Of a DNA stretch of 64,000 bases, positions 46,491 through 59,174 are shown one piece after another. A program made the translations under genes and the position numbers. The notes beneath the pieces were generated by a model that saw nothing but the letters and a program-made list of their open reading frames with translations, was not told where the DNA came from and made no database searches. Source of the DNA: Streptomyces sp. ICC1 (GTDB taxonomy: Bacteria > Actinomycetota > Actinomycetes > Streptomycetales > Streptomycetaceae); NCBI RefSeq assembly GCF_003287935.1, contig NZ_CP030287.1, positions 1,612,001 through 1,676,000 on the forward strand, written 5' to 3'. Every line of letters starts with the position of its first letter. Position 1 is the first letter of the stretch.

Positions 46491-48302
46491 CTACTCGACC
46501 GACTTGTCCTTGAACGGCGCCCGGCGGCCGCAGATGGCGGGCCAGTCCTTGGCCACGACGTTCGCGCACCAGAGCATGTGGTCGTCCTCGTACTGCTTCC
46601 AGCGCTTGACCTTGATGTCGGAGCACTCCTTGACCGGCGAGAAGCGCGGGCACGTGCCGTCCGGCTTCTTCACGGCGTGCGCGCGCCAGGCGTCGAGGCC
46701 CATGGAGTCGGTGGATTGGGGCGCCGGCATGTACCGGTTGACCGACCAGGAGGCGCCCATGGTGGCGAACAGCGCGAGCGCGCACAGCAGTCCGGCCGAC
46801 AGCTGCCGCACCACCCGGGGCGGGACGACCCGCTTCGCCGGGTCGCCGCCGGCCGGGCGCAGGGTGCGCTCGGCCCAGCCGGAGCCCCGCTGGACCACGG
46901 CCATCATGCCCATGACGCACAGGATCATCAGGCAGTACAGGATGATCCACGTGGTCCGCGGGTAGAGCTGGACCGCCTTCTCCTGGGCCATCTGCGAGGC
47001 GAAGAAGAAGCGGGCCAGCCAGGCGCCCGCGAGCGTGGCCGCCGCGGTGCGGACCATGACGTTGCGCAGGCCCAGGCCGACGCCGAGGCCCACGCCGAAC
47101 AGCAGGAGCAGCGCGAATCCGCTCTGGCCCGCCATCTCGCCGGAGGCCGGCCAGTCCATGTACGTCTTGCCGGCCGCGCGGTCCGAGGCGAAGCCCATGA
47201 TGTAGGCCGGGTCCACGTACACCGCGAGGTAGGCGTAGCGGTCCGGGGTCTGCGCGCCGAGGCGGAGCATCTGGTAGAGCAGCGGGGCTCCGAAGAAGCC
47301 GGCCGTGAGCAGCACGGATCCGACGTACACGGCGGCCCGCTTGACGACGGGGGCGCCGGCCCGCCACGGGAAGAGGAAGAGCGCGAGCAGGCCCACGCCC
47401 GGCGCGGCCCACACGTACCAGCCGGAGTACCAGAGGAAGAGCACGGCGAAGATCAGGCCCATGCCCGCGCCGCGGAGCATCAGGGACTTCATCGAGCGGG
47501 TGCCCGCCCGGCGCAGTTCCAGCAGGCAGTAGCCGAGCAGCGGCAGCAGCACGATCATGACGACGTGGCTGTACGGGCGGATCGGGTCCAGGAAGAGCAC
47601 GGCGGCCGGCACCGCGATCAGCAGCGCCCAGAAGGGGCGCAGCAGCAGGCGCCAGGCCAGGTAGGCCATCGGGCCGACCAGGGCGCTGAAGAAGATCTGC
47701 ATGTCCTTCAGGGCGAAGCCGGTGCCGCCGATGGTGTCGCCGTAGCGGACCTTGGACCACACGGCCATCAGGGCCGGGAAGCCGGGCGGGTAGATGCCCG
47801 ACATGCCCTCGCCGGCCCGGAAGGAGTTGGCCATCTCCACCAGGACGCTCGGGTCGCCCTCCTGGCCGCCGAGCGGCCAGGGCGTCCCGCGCAGGGCCAC
47901 GACCACGCCGCCCGCGACCACGCCGGTGGCGAGGCCGGCCAGGGCCGCGCAGACGAGGCGCTTGACCAGCTGGTGGCGGCTCGGCCGCCCCCGGTAGGCG
48001 GTGTAGAGGAGGACTCCGAGCAGCGGCAGGCCGAGCACGGCCGCGAACAGCTGCATCCTGGCGAGGCCGCTGACCTGGCCGAGGCGGTTCATCGGGTTGA
48101 CGCCGATGCGCGTGCACAGCAGCGTGTAGCCGAGTGCCGCCACGACGCTGACCACGGCCTCGGCGACCGGGAGCACCCAGATCCGGGAGGTCCACGGTCG
48201 CCGGCCCGCTGACGTGGCCGTGAGCGGCTCGGCGTCCGCGGCCCGGGTCCGGCCGGACGCGGCGGCGGAGCCTCCGGACGCCCTGGGGGCCAGGTCTGTC
48301 AT
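46491..48302 (-). CDS. Large polytopic GT-C-type membrane glycosyltransferase (AftA-like?)
   Basis: 603 residues with about 12-13 membrane helices. After a disordered N-terminus (1-40), TM1 is IWVLPVAEAVVSVVAALGYTLL. The first large external loop contains GQEGDPSVLVEMANSFRAGEGMSGIYPPGFPALMAVWSKVRYG; this acidic loop plus YPPGFP layout resembles GT-C arabinofuranosyl/mannosyl transferases. The C-terminal external tail has two Cys pairs (GTCPRFSPVKECSD, LWCANVVAKDWPAICGRR). ATG 48302 (MTDLAPRASGG) chosen. Being next to rhamnose and flippase genes suggests polyprenyl-linked sugar transfer to a surface polymer. Donor and acceptor unknown; AftA kinship is a weak impression. Confidence 0.65.
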   Translation of the reverse strand: MTDLAPRASGGSAAASGRTRAADAEPLTATSAGRRPWTSRIWVLPVAEAVVSVVAALGYTLLCTRIGVNPMNRLGQVSGLARMQLFAAVLGLPLLGVLLYTAYRGRPSRHQLVKRLVCAALAGLATGVVAGGVVVALRGTPWPLGGQEGDPSVLVEMANSFRAGEGMSGIYPPGFPALMAVWSKVRYGDTIGGTGFALKDMQIFFSALVGPMAYLAWRLLLRPFWALLIAVPAAVLFLDPIRPYSHVVMIVLLPLLGYCLLELRRAGTRSMKSLMLRGAGMGLIFAVLFLWYSGWYVWAAPGVGLLALFLFPWRAGAPVVKRAAVYVGSVLLTAGFFGAPLLYQMLRLGAQTPDRYAYLAVYVDPAYIMGFASDRAAGKTYMDWPASGEMAGQSGFALLLLFGVGLGVGLGLRNVMVRTAAATLAGAWLARFFFASQMAQEKAVQLYPRTTWIILYCLMILCVMGMMAVVQRGSGWAERTLRPAGGDPAKRVVPPRVVRQLSAGLLCALALFATMGASWSVNRYMPAPQSTDSMGLDAWRAHAVKKPDGTCPRFSPVKECSDIKVKRWKQYEDDHMLWCANVVAKDWPAICGRRAPFKDKSVE

Positions 48303-48474
48303 CTCAGTCCACACTCCTCCGCGGGACATGGCCGCGGGTAGGGCCCGACTCTGGGTCGGGCCGACGTTTCCCGGGTCGGGAGGGGCGGGGCACAGGCCGC
48401 GACGGCCTCGGCGCCCGCGCGCCACCCGCTTTCCCGTCCCCCATCGCGGCCACCGTACAAGGGCCGCGCCCCCG

Positions 48475-49371
48475 TCAGACGCCCGAGGTGAAGGCGTGCT
48501 TGGCCAGGTTGCGGACGCCCGCGCGCTGGCCGCGGCGCAGGGCGCCGGGCATCATCGTGATCGCGTGCAGGCGGGATCCGCTGTGGAAACGGGCGGCGCG
48601 GGCGGCCTTGGGCCAGCCGCGGGCGTCCATCCGGTCGGCCACCGCGTCGAAGTAGCGCGCGGCCTCGGTGAAGCGGGTTCCGGTGAAGGCCTGGACCGAG
48701 GACTCGCTGACGGCGTGCCGGCGGTAGCGGAAGACGGCGGCCGAGTTGTCGATCACCATCTCCTCGCCGTGTTCGAGCAGGTCGACCACGAGCGCGAGGT
48801 CCTGGATCACCGAGTACTCGGACTGGAAGCCCACCGTGCGCAGGGCCTCGCCCCGCCACGCGATGGACGGGAAGTACAGCCAGTTGCCGCGCAGCACGCT
48901 GGCGGCCAGCTCCTCGCCGGCCATGGTGCGGCTGCCGTCGACCTGCGGGGCGTAGAGCTTGCGCTTGACGCTGTCCGCGAGGCCTTCGGCGGCCTTGCCG
49001 TCGCCGTCGATGACCTCGACTCCGGGCTGGACCATGCCGATGCCCGGGTGGGCCTCGGCGAGGCCCCGTACGGTCTTCAGGTAGTGCGGGTGGAGCAGGT
49101 CGTCGCAGCCCATGATCACGACGTAGTCGGCCTCGGAGAGGCGCACGCACTTCTTGAAGTTCTCGTTGATGCCGAGGTTCTGCTCGTTGCGGGTGTACTG
49201 GACCCGCTCGTCGCCGAGCTCCGCGAACCAGCCCGGGACGTCCGGCTCCTTGCCGTCGTCGATGACGACGAGCCGGAAGTCCGGATCCGTCTGCGCCAGG
49301 ACGCTGTTGACGGCGTCCTGCATCAGCTGGACGTCCCCGTAGTAGGGGAGCATGAAGTCGAAGGTCACCAC
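48475..49371 (-). CDS. Glycosyltransferase family 2
   Basis: 298 residues. TFDFMLPYYGDVQLMQDAVNSVLAQTDPDFRLVVIDDGKEPDVP is the nucleotide-sugar fold with the first acidic motif. YVVIMGCDDLLHPHYLKTV carries the DXD-like site (CDD). The remainder (YFPSIAWRGEALRTVGFQSEYSVIQDLALVVDLLEHGEEM) fits rhamnosyl/galactosyl transferases of the WbbL/EpsH type. Probably uses dTDP-rhamnose from the adjacent rfb genes (inference). GTG 49371. Confidence 0.85.
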   Translation of the reverse strand: MVTFDFMLPYYGDVQLMQDAVNSVLAQTDPDFRLVVIDDGKEPDVPGWFAELGDERVQYTRNEQNLGINENFKKCVRLSEADYVVIMGCDDLLHPHYLKTVRGLAEAHPGIGMVQPGVEVIDGDGKAAEGLADSVKRKLYAPQVDGSRTMAGEELAASVLRGNWLYFPSIAWRGEALRTVGFQSEYSVIQDLALVVDLLEHGEEMVIDNSAAVFRYRRHAVSESSVQAFTGTRFTEAARYFDAVADRMDARGWPKAARAARFHSGSRLHAITMMPGALRRGQRAGVRNLAKHAFTSGV

Positions 49372-49380
49372 GGCGATTCC

Positions 49381-49854
49381 TCAGGCCTTGACGGAGTCGG
49401 CGGCGGCCTCGGAGCGGGCCGGGTCGGCCTGCTCGTCCGACTCGTCCTGTGCCGCGGGGGCCGCGGGAGCGGCCGGGGCGGCGGAGCGGGCGGCGTCCGG
49501 GCCGAGGCGCTGGTCGTTGTGGCGCGCACCCTCGCTGAGGGCCACCGTCCGGGCCAGGTCGGTGATCTTCTTCTCCAGCGAGCGGAAGCGCAGGAAGGTG
49601 TTGAGGGTCAGGAAGCCCATGGCCAGGACCATCACGTACAGCACCAGGTCGGTGCCGCGGCCCACGCCGAGCTGGTGGGCGAGCCAGGTGACGTCGGTCG
49701 GCCGGAGCACGGCGTAGACGTTGACGAGGACGAAGACCGAGAACGCGATGCGCTTCCAGGCGCGGGTCTTCGCCTGGTCCCAGTTGCGTATGAACATCAG
49801 GGCCATCGAGGCGGAGCCCAGGATGAGGACCAGCTGGATCCAGAAGTACTTCAT
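49381..49854 (-). CDS. DUF2304-family membrane protein
   Basis: 157 residues. The N-terminal half has three helices: WIQLVLILGSASMALMFI, IAFSVFVLVNVYAVLRP and DLVLYVMVLAMGFLTLN. Then FLRFRSLEKKITDLARTVAL is a short amphipathic helix typical of DUF2304. The C-terminal Ala/Pro/Glu tail is disordered. DUF2304 genes nearly always follow a DPM1-like GT2, as here (start overlaps the GT2 stop by 4 bp), and probably help membrane-anchor it. Confidence 0.85.
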   Translation of the reverse strand: MKYFWIQLVLILGSASMALMFIRNWDQAKTRAWKRIAFSVFVLVNVYAVLRPTDVTWLAHQLGVGRGTDLVLYVMVLAMGFLTLNTFLRFRSLEKKITDLARTVALSEGARHNDQRLGPDAARSAAPAAPAAPAAQDESDEQADPARSEAAADSVKA

Positions 49855-50612
49855 CGGCGGCCACGCTCCCGCAGGGTGATGTCGAAGAGGATGTTGACGC
49901 CGTTGATCAGGGACTGACCCTTGGCGCGCGAGTAGTCGGTGTAGAGGATGTCCACCGGGACCTCGACGACACGCAGCCCCGAGCCGGCCAGGTAGCCGAC
50001 GATCTCGGAGGCGTGGGCCATGCCGTTGTGCGTGATCTGCAGCTGCTCGGCCGCCTCGCGGCCGAGGACGCGCAGACCGTTGTGCGCGTCGGTGAGGTTG
50101 AGCTTGCGCGCGGTCGGGCTGACGGCCGCGGCCGTGCGCAGCACGACCCGCTTGATCCACGGCACCTGGCCGTTCTGCTCGATGAAGCGGGAGCCGAGCA
50201 CCACGTCGGCCTCGCCGCCGCGCAGGACGGCGACCATCTTCTCCACGTCGGCGGTCTGGTGCTGGCCGTCCGCGTCGAAGGTCGCGAAGTAGCGGGCGCC
50301 CGGCTGCGAGAGCGCGTACTTCAGACCGGTCTGGAGGGCCGCGCCCTGGCCGAGGTTGACCGGGTGCTGCACCAGGTGGGCGCCGGTGGTGGTGATGTGC
50401 CGGGCGGAGTCGTCCGAGCTGCCGTCGTCGACGACGACTATGTTCGGAAAGGTCTTGCGTGCTCCCTCGACGACATCGGCGATCACCTGGCCCTCGTTAT
50501 AGGCCGGGATGACCAGCCAGACATCGTCGTATTGGGACACGGTAACTCCAGCGGAACGTGGCACATCTGAGTGCACGGGGATCGGTGGTACTTCGGAGGC
50601 GGCCATGGTCAC
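49851..50612 (-). CDS. Glycosyltransferase family 2, polyprenyl-phosphate hexose synthase-like
   Basis: 253 residues. VWLVIPAYNEGQVIADVVEGARKTFPNIVVVDDGSSDDSA and YFATFDADGQHQTADVEKMVAVL contain the DDGS and DADGQH motifs of DPM1/GtrB/UgtP-like enzymes. VLGSRFIEQNGQVPWIKR and NLTDAHNGLRVLGREA complete the family. There is no C-terminal membrane helix; the partner DUF2304 protein may provide it. GTG 50612 overlaps the flippase stop by 4 bp (GTGA). Confidence 0.88.
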   Translation of the reverse strand: MTMAASEVPPIPVHSDVPRSAGVTVSQYDDVWLVIPAYNEGQVIADVVEGARKTFPNIVVVDDGSSDDSARHITTTGAHLVQHPVNLGQGAALQTGLKYALSQPGARYFATFDADGQHQTADVEKMVAVLRGGEADVVLGSRFIEQNGQVPWIKRVVLRTAAAVSPTARKLNLTDAHNGLRVLGREAAEQLQITHNGMAHASEIVGYLAGSGLRVVEVPVDILYTDYSRAKGQSLINGVNILFDITLRERGRR

Positions 50613-51970
50613 TTCCCGCCCGCGGCGGCGCCCTGGGGGCTCGCGGCGTCAGTCTGGCCCGCCTCATCGACGGCTTCGACGGCGTCGCCGGCTTCGGCGG
50701 CCGCACCCGGAGCGGCGCCCGGGAACCCCAGCCGCAGCGCCGTCAGCATAGCGAGCACGGTGGCCAGGGAGCCCAGTGCGTAGGCCAGGATCACACGGAG
50801 AGCAACGTCACCCGGGGCGAAGGTGACGCCGACGAGCACGGCGGTGCCGACGGCCCAGCAGAGCAACTGCAGGTTGTGCCGCTTGAATACCATCAGCGCC
50901 TGGCCGAGCACCATCGCGAACATGTACGCCACGGTGCCCGCGGACAACAGGAAGAAGTCGAAGCAGCCCAGGGCCGGCTTGGCGCCGAAGAGGACGCCGA
51001 TCAGCCAGGGGCCGAGCACGGTCGCGGGGACGCCGCCGAGCACGCCGAGCGCGCCCACGACGACGCCGATCCGGCGCAGCATCGCGCCGAAGGCGGCCCG
51101 GTCGCCCGCCTGGTAGGCGGCGCTGAGCCCGCTCAGCAGCGAGGCCTGGAGCGAGCCGAAGACGAACAGCGGCACCCGGGCCAGGACCAGCGCGTTGAGC
51201 AGGGCCGCGATCAGCACGCTGTCGGTGGGCGCGAGCAGCTTGGTGCTCATCACCGCGGCGTTGACCACGACCTGGGAGAGCAGGGTCGAGCAGATCAGCA
51301 GGCCCAGCCCGGCGGACAGCTCCCGCCAGCCGATCTCCTCGCCGGGCTCCGCCGCGCGCAACAGCGCGGGCAGCGTCACCACGGCCGCCACGAGGGGTGC
51401 GACGGCCAGTACGAGGCTGAAGGCGAGCGCGGTGTTCAGTCCGAAGAGCGCGCAGCCGAAGGCGAGGACGATCCGCAGCCCGCCGTCGATGGCGAGCTGG
51501 GTGCCGTACGCGCCGAACCGGCCGAGGCCGGCCAGGACGCCGCGGGTGAGGTAGCAGACGGCCATGCCCGCGAAGGCTCCGCCGAGGGCGGCCACCAGGC
51601 CGCGGTCGCCGTGGAACAGCAGGTCCGCGATGGGGCCCGCGGCCGCGGCGAGGACGAGCAGGGTCGCGCCGAGCATCCCCGCGGTGAGCAGGGTGGCCCG
51701 CCGCAGGACGGGGGCCGCGCCGTGGCCGTCGACCGCGCGGGCGGCGACGATCCGGGTGAGCTCCTGCTCGACGGGGAAGAAGATGCCGAGCCCGATCGCC
51801 ATCACGATCGTCCACAGGACCGAGACGTTGGCCATGGCCTCCGTGGACAGGCTGTGCCCGGCCACACCCAGGTGGACGTACGAGGCCGCGCCGAGCACGA
51901 CGGTGCCGCCGGCCACCGCGACGGTGCCCGGCGGCAGCGCCGCGGTGATCTTGCCCAGCAGGCTTTTCAT
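50609..51970 (-). CDS. Polysaccharide flippase (Wzx/MATE-like membrane protein)
   Basis: 453 residues with about 14 hydrophobic segments in a MurJ/Wzx-like pattern: KITAALPPGTVAVAGGTVVLGAASYVHLGVAGHSLSTEAMANVSVLWTIVMAIGLGIFFPVEQELTRIVAAR is typical of the first two helices of oligosaccharide flippases (FP.EQE..R). The C-terminal Glu/Ala tail is cytoplasmic. It would move a lipid-linked glycan outward. It overlaps rfbD by 4 bp and the GT2 by 4 bp, so rfbB-rfbD-flippase-GT2-DUF2304-GT2 is one operon. Confidence 0.85.
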   Translation of the reverse strand: MKSLLGKITAALPPGTVAVAGGTVVLGAASYVHLGVAGHSLSTEAMANVSVLWTIVMAIGLGIFFPVEQELTRIVAARAVDGHGAAPVLRRATLLTAGMLGATLLVLAAAAGPIADLLFHGDRGLVAALGGAFAGMAVCYLTRGVLAGLGRFGAYGTQLAIDGGLRIVLAFGCALFGLNTALAFSLVLAVAPLVAAVVTLPALLRAAEPGEEIGWRELSAGLGLLICSTLLSQVVVNAAVMSTKLLAPTDSVLIAALLNALVLARVPLFVFGSLQASLLSGLSAAYQAGDRAAFGAMLRRIGVVVGALGVLGGVPATVLGPWLIGVLFGAKPALGCFDFFLLSAGTVAYMFAMVLGQALMVFKRHNLQLLCWAVGTAVLVGVTFAPGDVALRVILAYALGSLATVLAMLTALRLGFPGAAPGAAAEAGDAVEAVDEAGQTDAASPQGAAAGGK

Positions 51971-52917
51971 CCCGTGCTGCCGTATCCCGCGCTGCCGTTG
52001 CGGTCCGCGCCCTCGGGCGCGGCGAAGGCGGGGCGGGTCAGCGCTTCGGCCAGCTGCTCGCGCCAGTCGGCGAGCGGGGCCAGCCCGGCCCCGGCCCAGC
52101 GCTCGTGCGCGAGCACGCTGAACGCCGGGCGGACCGCGGGGCGCACGAACGCGGTGGAGTCGGTCGGCCGGATCCGCTCGGGGTCCAGGCCGCTCAGCCG
52201 GTAGGTCTCGCGGGCGAGCCCGAACCAGGTGGTCCGGCCGCTCGCGGTGCCGTGGTAGACCCCGCCGGGGGCGCGGCCGTCCAGCGCCGCCTGCCCCAGC
52301 TCGACCAGCCGGCGGGCCAGCGCGTAGGACCAGGTGGGCTGGCCGTGCTGGTCGTCGACGACGTCCAGGGTGTCCCGCTGGGCGGCCAGCTTGAGCATGG
52401 TGGCGACGAAGTTCGGGCCGTGCTCGCCGTACAGCCAGGCGGTGCGGACCACGTAGCCGTCCTGCGGCAGCAGTTCGGCCACGGCCAGCTCGCCGGCCAG
52501 CTTGGAGCGGCCGTACGCGTTGACCGGGCCGGTCGCGGCGTCCTCGGCGTACGGCTGCGAGGCGTCGCCGGGCAGCACGTAGTCCGTGGAGACGTGCAGC
52601 AGGCGGGCGCCGGCCGCGGCGCAGGCCCCGGCCAGGACGCGTACGCCGGTGCCGTTGACGGTGGTGGCGGCCTCTTCGGCGCTCTCGGCACCGTCCACAT
52701 CGGTCCAGGCGGCGCAGTTCACGACGACGGCGCAGCCCTCGACCGCGGCCCGGACCGAAGCCGGGTCGGTGATGTCGAGGTCGGCGCGGCCGAGGCCGAC
52801 GGCCTCGATGCCGGCGTCCTTGAGGACGGCCAGGACGTCCTGGCCGAGCATGCCGGCGGCGCCGGTGACGATCCAGCGCGCGCCCGCGGGGCGGTCGGCT
52901 CCCTGTGCGGCGCTCAC
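51967..52917 (-). CDS. rfbD: dTDP-4-dehydrorhamnose reductase
   Basis: 316 residues; last step of dTDP-L-rhamnose synthesis. RWIVTGAAGMLGQDVLAVL is the NAD(P)-binding glycine motif. VVNCAAWTDVDGAESAEEAA, LLHVSTDYVLPG and NAYGRSKLAGE give the Ser/Thr-Tyr-Lys triad (YGRSK). The C-terminal GVYHGTASGRTTWFGLARE and RPAFSVLAHERWAGAGLAPLADWRE are RmlD signatures. GTG 52917 overlaps the rfbB stop by 4 bp. Some extra residues (SAAQGADRPAGA) precede the fold. Confidence 0.94.
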   Translation of the reverse strand: MSAAQGADRPAGARWIVTGAAGMLGQDVLAVLKDAGIEAVGLGRADLDITDPASVRAAVEGCAVVVNCAAWTDVDGAESAEEAATTVNGTGVRVLAGACAAAGARLLHVSTDYVLPGDASQPYAEDAATGPVNAYGRSKLAGELAVAELLPQDGYVVRTAWLYGEHGPNFVATMLKLAAQRDTLDVVDDQHGQPTWSYALARRLVELGQAALDGRAPGGVYHGTASGRTTWFGLARETYRLSGLDPERIRPTDSTAFVRPAVRPAFSVLAHERWAGAGLAPLADWREQLAEALTRPAFAAPEGADRNGSAGYGSTG

Positions 52918-53891
52918 TTCTGCAGCGCTGCCTTGGCCTTCAGGGGCTCCCACCAGGCGCGGTTCTCGCGGTACCAGGCGATGGTCGACGCGATGCCTTC
53001 CTCGAAGGTGACCTGCGGGGCGTAGCCGAGCTCGGAGCCGATCTTGCTGATGTCGATCGAGTAGCGCAGGTCGTGGCCCTTGCGGTCCTCGACGCGCTCG
53101 ACCATGTCCCAGCCGAGGCCGGCGGCCTCCAGCAGGACGCCGGTGAGCTCCTTGTTGGTGAGCTCGACGCCGCCGCCGATGTTGTAGACCTCGCCGCCGC
53201 GGCCCTTGCGCATCGCCAGGTCGATGCCGCGGCAGTGGTCGGAGACGTGCAGCCAGTCGCGCACGTTGCCGCCGTTGCCGTACAGCGGGACCTTCTTGCC
53301 GTCCATCAGGTTCGAGACGAACAGCGGGATGACCTTCTCCGGGAACTGGTAGTGCCCGTAGTTGTTGGAGCAGCGCGTGACGACGACGTCCATGCCGTGC
53401 GTGCGGGCGTAGGCCAGCGCGAGCAGGTCGGAGGAGGCCTTGGAGGCGGAGTACGGGGAGTTGGGCACCAGCGGCCACTCCTCGGTCCAGGAGCCCTCGC
53501 TGATGGAGCCGTACACCTCGTCGGTGGAGATGTGGACGAAGCGGCCGACGCCGTGCTTGCGGGCGGCGTCCAGGAGGACCTGGGTGCCCACGACGTTGGT
53601 CATCACGAAGGGGCCCGCGCCGGCGATCGAGCGGTCCACGTGGGACTCGGCCGCGAAGTGCACGACGACGTCGTGGCCGGGCATCACCTGGTCGACGGCC
53701 TGCGCGTCGCAGATGTCGCCCTTGACGAAGGAGTAGCCGGGGTGGTCCGCGACCGGGGCGAGGTTGGCTTCGACGCCGGAATACGTCAGCTTGTCGAAGA
53801 CGGTGATCTGGGCCGAGGGGTCCGAACCGAGCTGCTGGCGGACGAATTCTGAACCGATGAAGCCGGCGCCGCCGGTCACAAGGATGCGCAT
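52914..53891 (-). CDS. rfbB: dTDP-glucose 4,6-dehydratase
   Basis: 325 residues; second step of the rhamnose pathway. MRILVTGGAGFIGSEFVRQQL, VVHFAAESHVDRSI, FVHISTDEVYGS, PNSPYSASKASSDLLALAYARTHGMDVVVTRCSNNYGHYQFPEKVIPLF (YxxxK) and VRDWLHVSDHCRGIDLA are all present. First gene of the minus operon. Its ATG lacks a ribosome site, with a TAGACT hexamer about 9 nt upstream; possibly leaderless. Confidence 0.97.
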   Translation of the reverse strand: MRILVTGGAGFIGSEFVRQQLGSDPSAQITVFDKLTYSGVEANLAPVADHPGYSFVKGDICDAQAVDQVMPGHDVVVHFAAESHVDRSIAGAGPFVMTNVVGTQVLLDAARKHGVGRFVHISTDEVYGSISEGSWTEEWPLVPNSPYSASKASSDLLALAYARTHGMDVVVTRCSNNYGHYQFPEKVIPLFVSNLMDGKKVPLYGNGGNVRDWLHVSDHCRGIDLAMRKGRGGEVYNIGGGVELTNKELTGVLLEAAGLGWDMVERVEDRKGHDLRYSIDISKIGSELGYAPQVTFEEGIASTIAWYRENRAWWEPLKAKAALQK

Positions 53892-53900
53892 AATACAAAC

Positions 53901-53988
53901 AGTCTAGCCGTCCGCCCACACGGCCACGGCCGCCCGCCCACACCGTTACCGGCCCGGAACTGGTACCTCCGGCGCTCTCGCATAGGGT
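53901..53988. promoter_or_regulatory. Divergent -10 boxes for rfbB and rfbA (both probably leaderless)
   Basis: For rfbB, minus-strand TAGACT (53906-53901) lies 9 nt before its ATG. For rfbA, TAGGGT (53983-53988) lies 7 nt before its ATG. Neither gene has a Shine-Dalgarno sequence in the 104-bp divergent gap. Confidence 0.45.
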
Positions 53989-53995
53989 TGGGCCC

Positions 53996-54871
53996 ATGCG
54001 TGGAATTCTCTTGGCCGGCGGCACCGGATCACGACTCTGGCCGCTGACGCGGGCAGTGTCGAAGCAGCTGCTGCCCGTCTTCGACAAGCCGATGATCTAC
54101 TACCCGCTCTCGACGCTGGTCATGGCCGGGATCAGCGAGATCCTCGTCATCACCACCCCGGACGACCGCGACCAGTTCGAGCGCCTGCTCGGCGACGGCT
54201 CGCAGTTCGGCATCCGGCTGGAGTACGCCGTCCAGGAGCGCCCCGAGGGCATCGCCCAGGCCTTCGTGCTCGGCGCCGACTTCATCGGTGACGACTCCGT
54301 CGCCCTGATCCTCGGCGACAACATCTTCCACGGCAGCGGCCTCGGCACGCGTCTGGCGGAGCACACCGATTCCAAGGGCGGCCGGGTCTTCGCGTACCCG
54401 GTGGCGGACCCGACGGCGTACGGCGTGGTCGAGTTCGACGCGAACGGCCAGGCCATCTCCATCGAGGAGAAGCCGGTCAAGCCCAAGTCCCGCTACGCCG
54501 TGCCGGGCCTCTACTTCTACGACAACCGGGTCGTCGAGATCGCCCGCGGCCTGAAGCCCAGCGCCCGCGGCGAGCTGGAGATCACCGCGGTCAACGACGC
54601 GTACCTCCAGGCCGGTGAGCTGAATGTCACCATCCTCGACCGCGGTACCGCCTGGCTGGACACCGGCACCTTCGTCTCGATGGTGCAGGCCTCGGAGTTC
54701 GTGCGCGTGATCGAGGAGCGACAGGGCTTCAAGATCGGTTGCATCGAGGAAGCCGCCTGGCGGGCGGGCCTCATCGACTCCGCGCAGCTGCGCGCGCTGG
54801 CCGAGCCCCTCACCAAGAGCGGCTACGGCGACTACCTGATCACCCTGCTCGAAGAGGAGGCCGCGCGATGA
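53996..54871 (+). CDS. rfbA: Glucose-1-phosphate thymidylyltransferase
   Basis: 291 residues; first step of dTDP-rhamnose synthesis. [41 protein letters not shown] (G.G.RL.P.T...K...PV..KP), [50 protein letters not shown] end and [15 protein letters not shown] are RmlA-specific. It is divergent from rfbB and overlaps rfbC by 4 bp (ATGA). Confidence 0.97.
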   Translation: MRGILLAGGTGSRLWPLTRAVSKQLLPVFDKPMIYYPLSTLVMAGISEILVITTPDDRDQFERLLGDGSQFGIRLEYAVQERPEGIAQAFVLGADFIGDDSVALILGDNIFHGSGLGTRLAEHTDSKGGRVFAYPVADPTAYGVVEFDANGQAISIEEKPVKPKSRYAVPGLYFYDNRVVEIARGLKPSARGELEITAVNDAYLQAGELNVTILDRGTAWLDTGTFVSMVQASEFVRVIEERQGFKIGCIEEAAWRAGLIDSAQLRALAEPLTKSGYGDYLITLLEEEAAR

Positions 54872-55467
54872 AGTTCCGCGAGCTCTCCATGGAGGGCGTC
54901 TTCGAGATCACCCCCCAGCAGCACGGCGACCCGCGCGGCATGTTCATGGAGTGGTACCGCTTCGACCGCCTCGCCGAGGTCGTCGGGCACCCGCTGAACC
55001 TGGCGCAGGCCAACCTGTCGGTCTCCCAGCGCGGTGTGGTGCGCGGCATCCACTTCGCCGACGTGCCGCGCGGCCAGGCCAAGTACGTCACCTGCGTACG
55101 GGGCGCCGTCCTGGACGTCATCGTGGACCTGCGGGTCGGCTCCCCGACCTTCGGCCGCTGGGAGGGCGTCCGGCTGGACGACGTGGACCGCCGCGCCGTC
55201 TACATCCCCGAGGGCATGGGGCACGGCTTCTGCGCGCTGAGCGACGACGCCACGCTGTCCTACCTCTGCTCGGAGACGTACAACCCGACCGGTGAGCACT
55301 CGGTGCACCCGCTCGACCCGGACCTCGGCATCGACTGGCCCGCGGACGTCCCGCTGCTGTCCGCCCGCGACGAGGCCGCGCCTTCGCTGGCCGACGCCAT
55401 CGCGACGGGACTGCTGCCCGACCACGCCGCCTGCCTGGAGTTCACGGAGTCCCTGCGGGTGGGCTGA
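54868..55467 (+). CDS. rfbC: dTDP-4-dehydrorhamnose 3,5-epimerase
   Basis: 199 residues. [76 protein letters not shown] (catalytic His in RGIHF, Asp in VIVDLR) and [29 protein letters not shown] (Tyr) are all present. It completes the four-enzyme rhamnose set. Confidence 0.96.
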   Translation: MKFRELSMEGVFEITPQQHGDPRGMFMEWYRFDRLAEVVGHPLNLAQANLSVSQRGVVRGIHFADVPRGQAKYVTCVRGAVLDVIVDLRVGSPTFGRWEGVRLDDVDRRAVYIPEGMGHGFCALSDDATLSYLCSETYNPTGEHSVHPLDPDLGIDWPADVPLLSARDEAAPSLADAIATGLLPDHAACLEFTESLRVG

Positions 55468-55491
55468 CCGCAGAGGCGTTCGGCACGACGT

Positions 55492-55536
55492 ACGCGAAGA
55501 GGGCCGCACCCACGGGGGGTGCGGCCCTCTTCGCGT
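55492..55536. terminator. Bidirectional terminator between rfbC and tuf
   Basis: A perfect 20-bp stem (55492-55511 with 55517-55536) and a 5-nt ACGGG loop, in the 196-bp gap between convergent genes. Confidence 0.85.
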
Positions 55537-55573
55537 GCCCGCGCCCCGCGCCACCCGGCCGGCGTACGACGAA

Positions 55574-55613
55574 GGGCCCCTCCCCCGTCGCGTGAACGAC
55601 GGGGAAGGGGCCC
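55574..55613 (-). terminator. Terminator of the str operon after tuf
   Basis: GGGCCCCTCCCCCGTCG (55574-55590) pairs with CGACGGGGAAGGGGCCC (55597-55613), one mismatch, 6-nt loop, 50 bp past the tuf stop. Confidence 0.8.
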
Positions 55614-55663
55614 CTGCCAAACCAGGCACCCGCCGGAGCGGGCTGCCAGGTCAGAACACGAAA

Positions 55664-56857
<1,194 letters not shown>

Positions 56858-57005
56858 GGGGTCCTCCTGGAGAGTGGTTCTGTACGCCTTACAGATCGGC
56901 GCCAGGTGATCTTTGCTGGATAGCCGGTTCCCCGGGGCAACGGGAGGGTTGCTCCTGTTGCCCCAGAGGCTCCGGTGACAAGCCTAAAGCGTGTACTCGG
57001 AAGAG
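56858..57005 (-). other. fusA-tuf intergenic region with hairpin
   Basis: 148 bp. GGGGCAAC at 56934-56941 pairs with GTTGCCCC at 56957-56964. AT-rich bits around 56910-56920 (CTTTGCTGGATAGCC) could hold a separate tuf promoter, as reported for tuf1 in other Streptomyces; I cannot confirm one. Confidence 0.45.
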
Positions 57006-59135
<2,130 letters not shown>

Positions 59136-59174
59136 ATCGGCTCAGTCTTCTCTCGGTCTCGATGTGGGTTGGGA

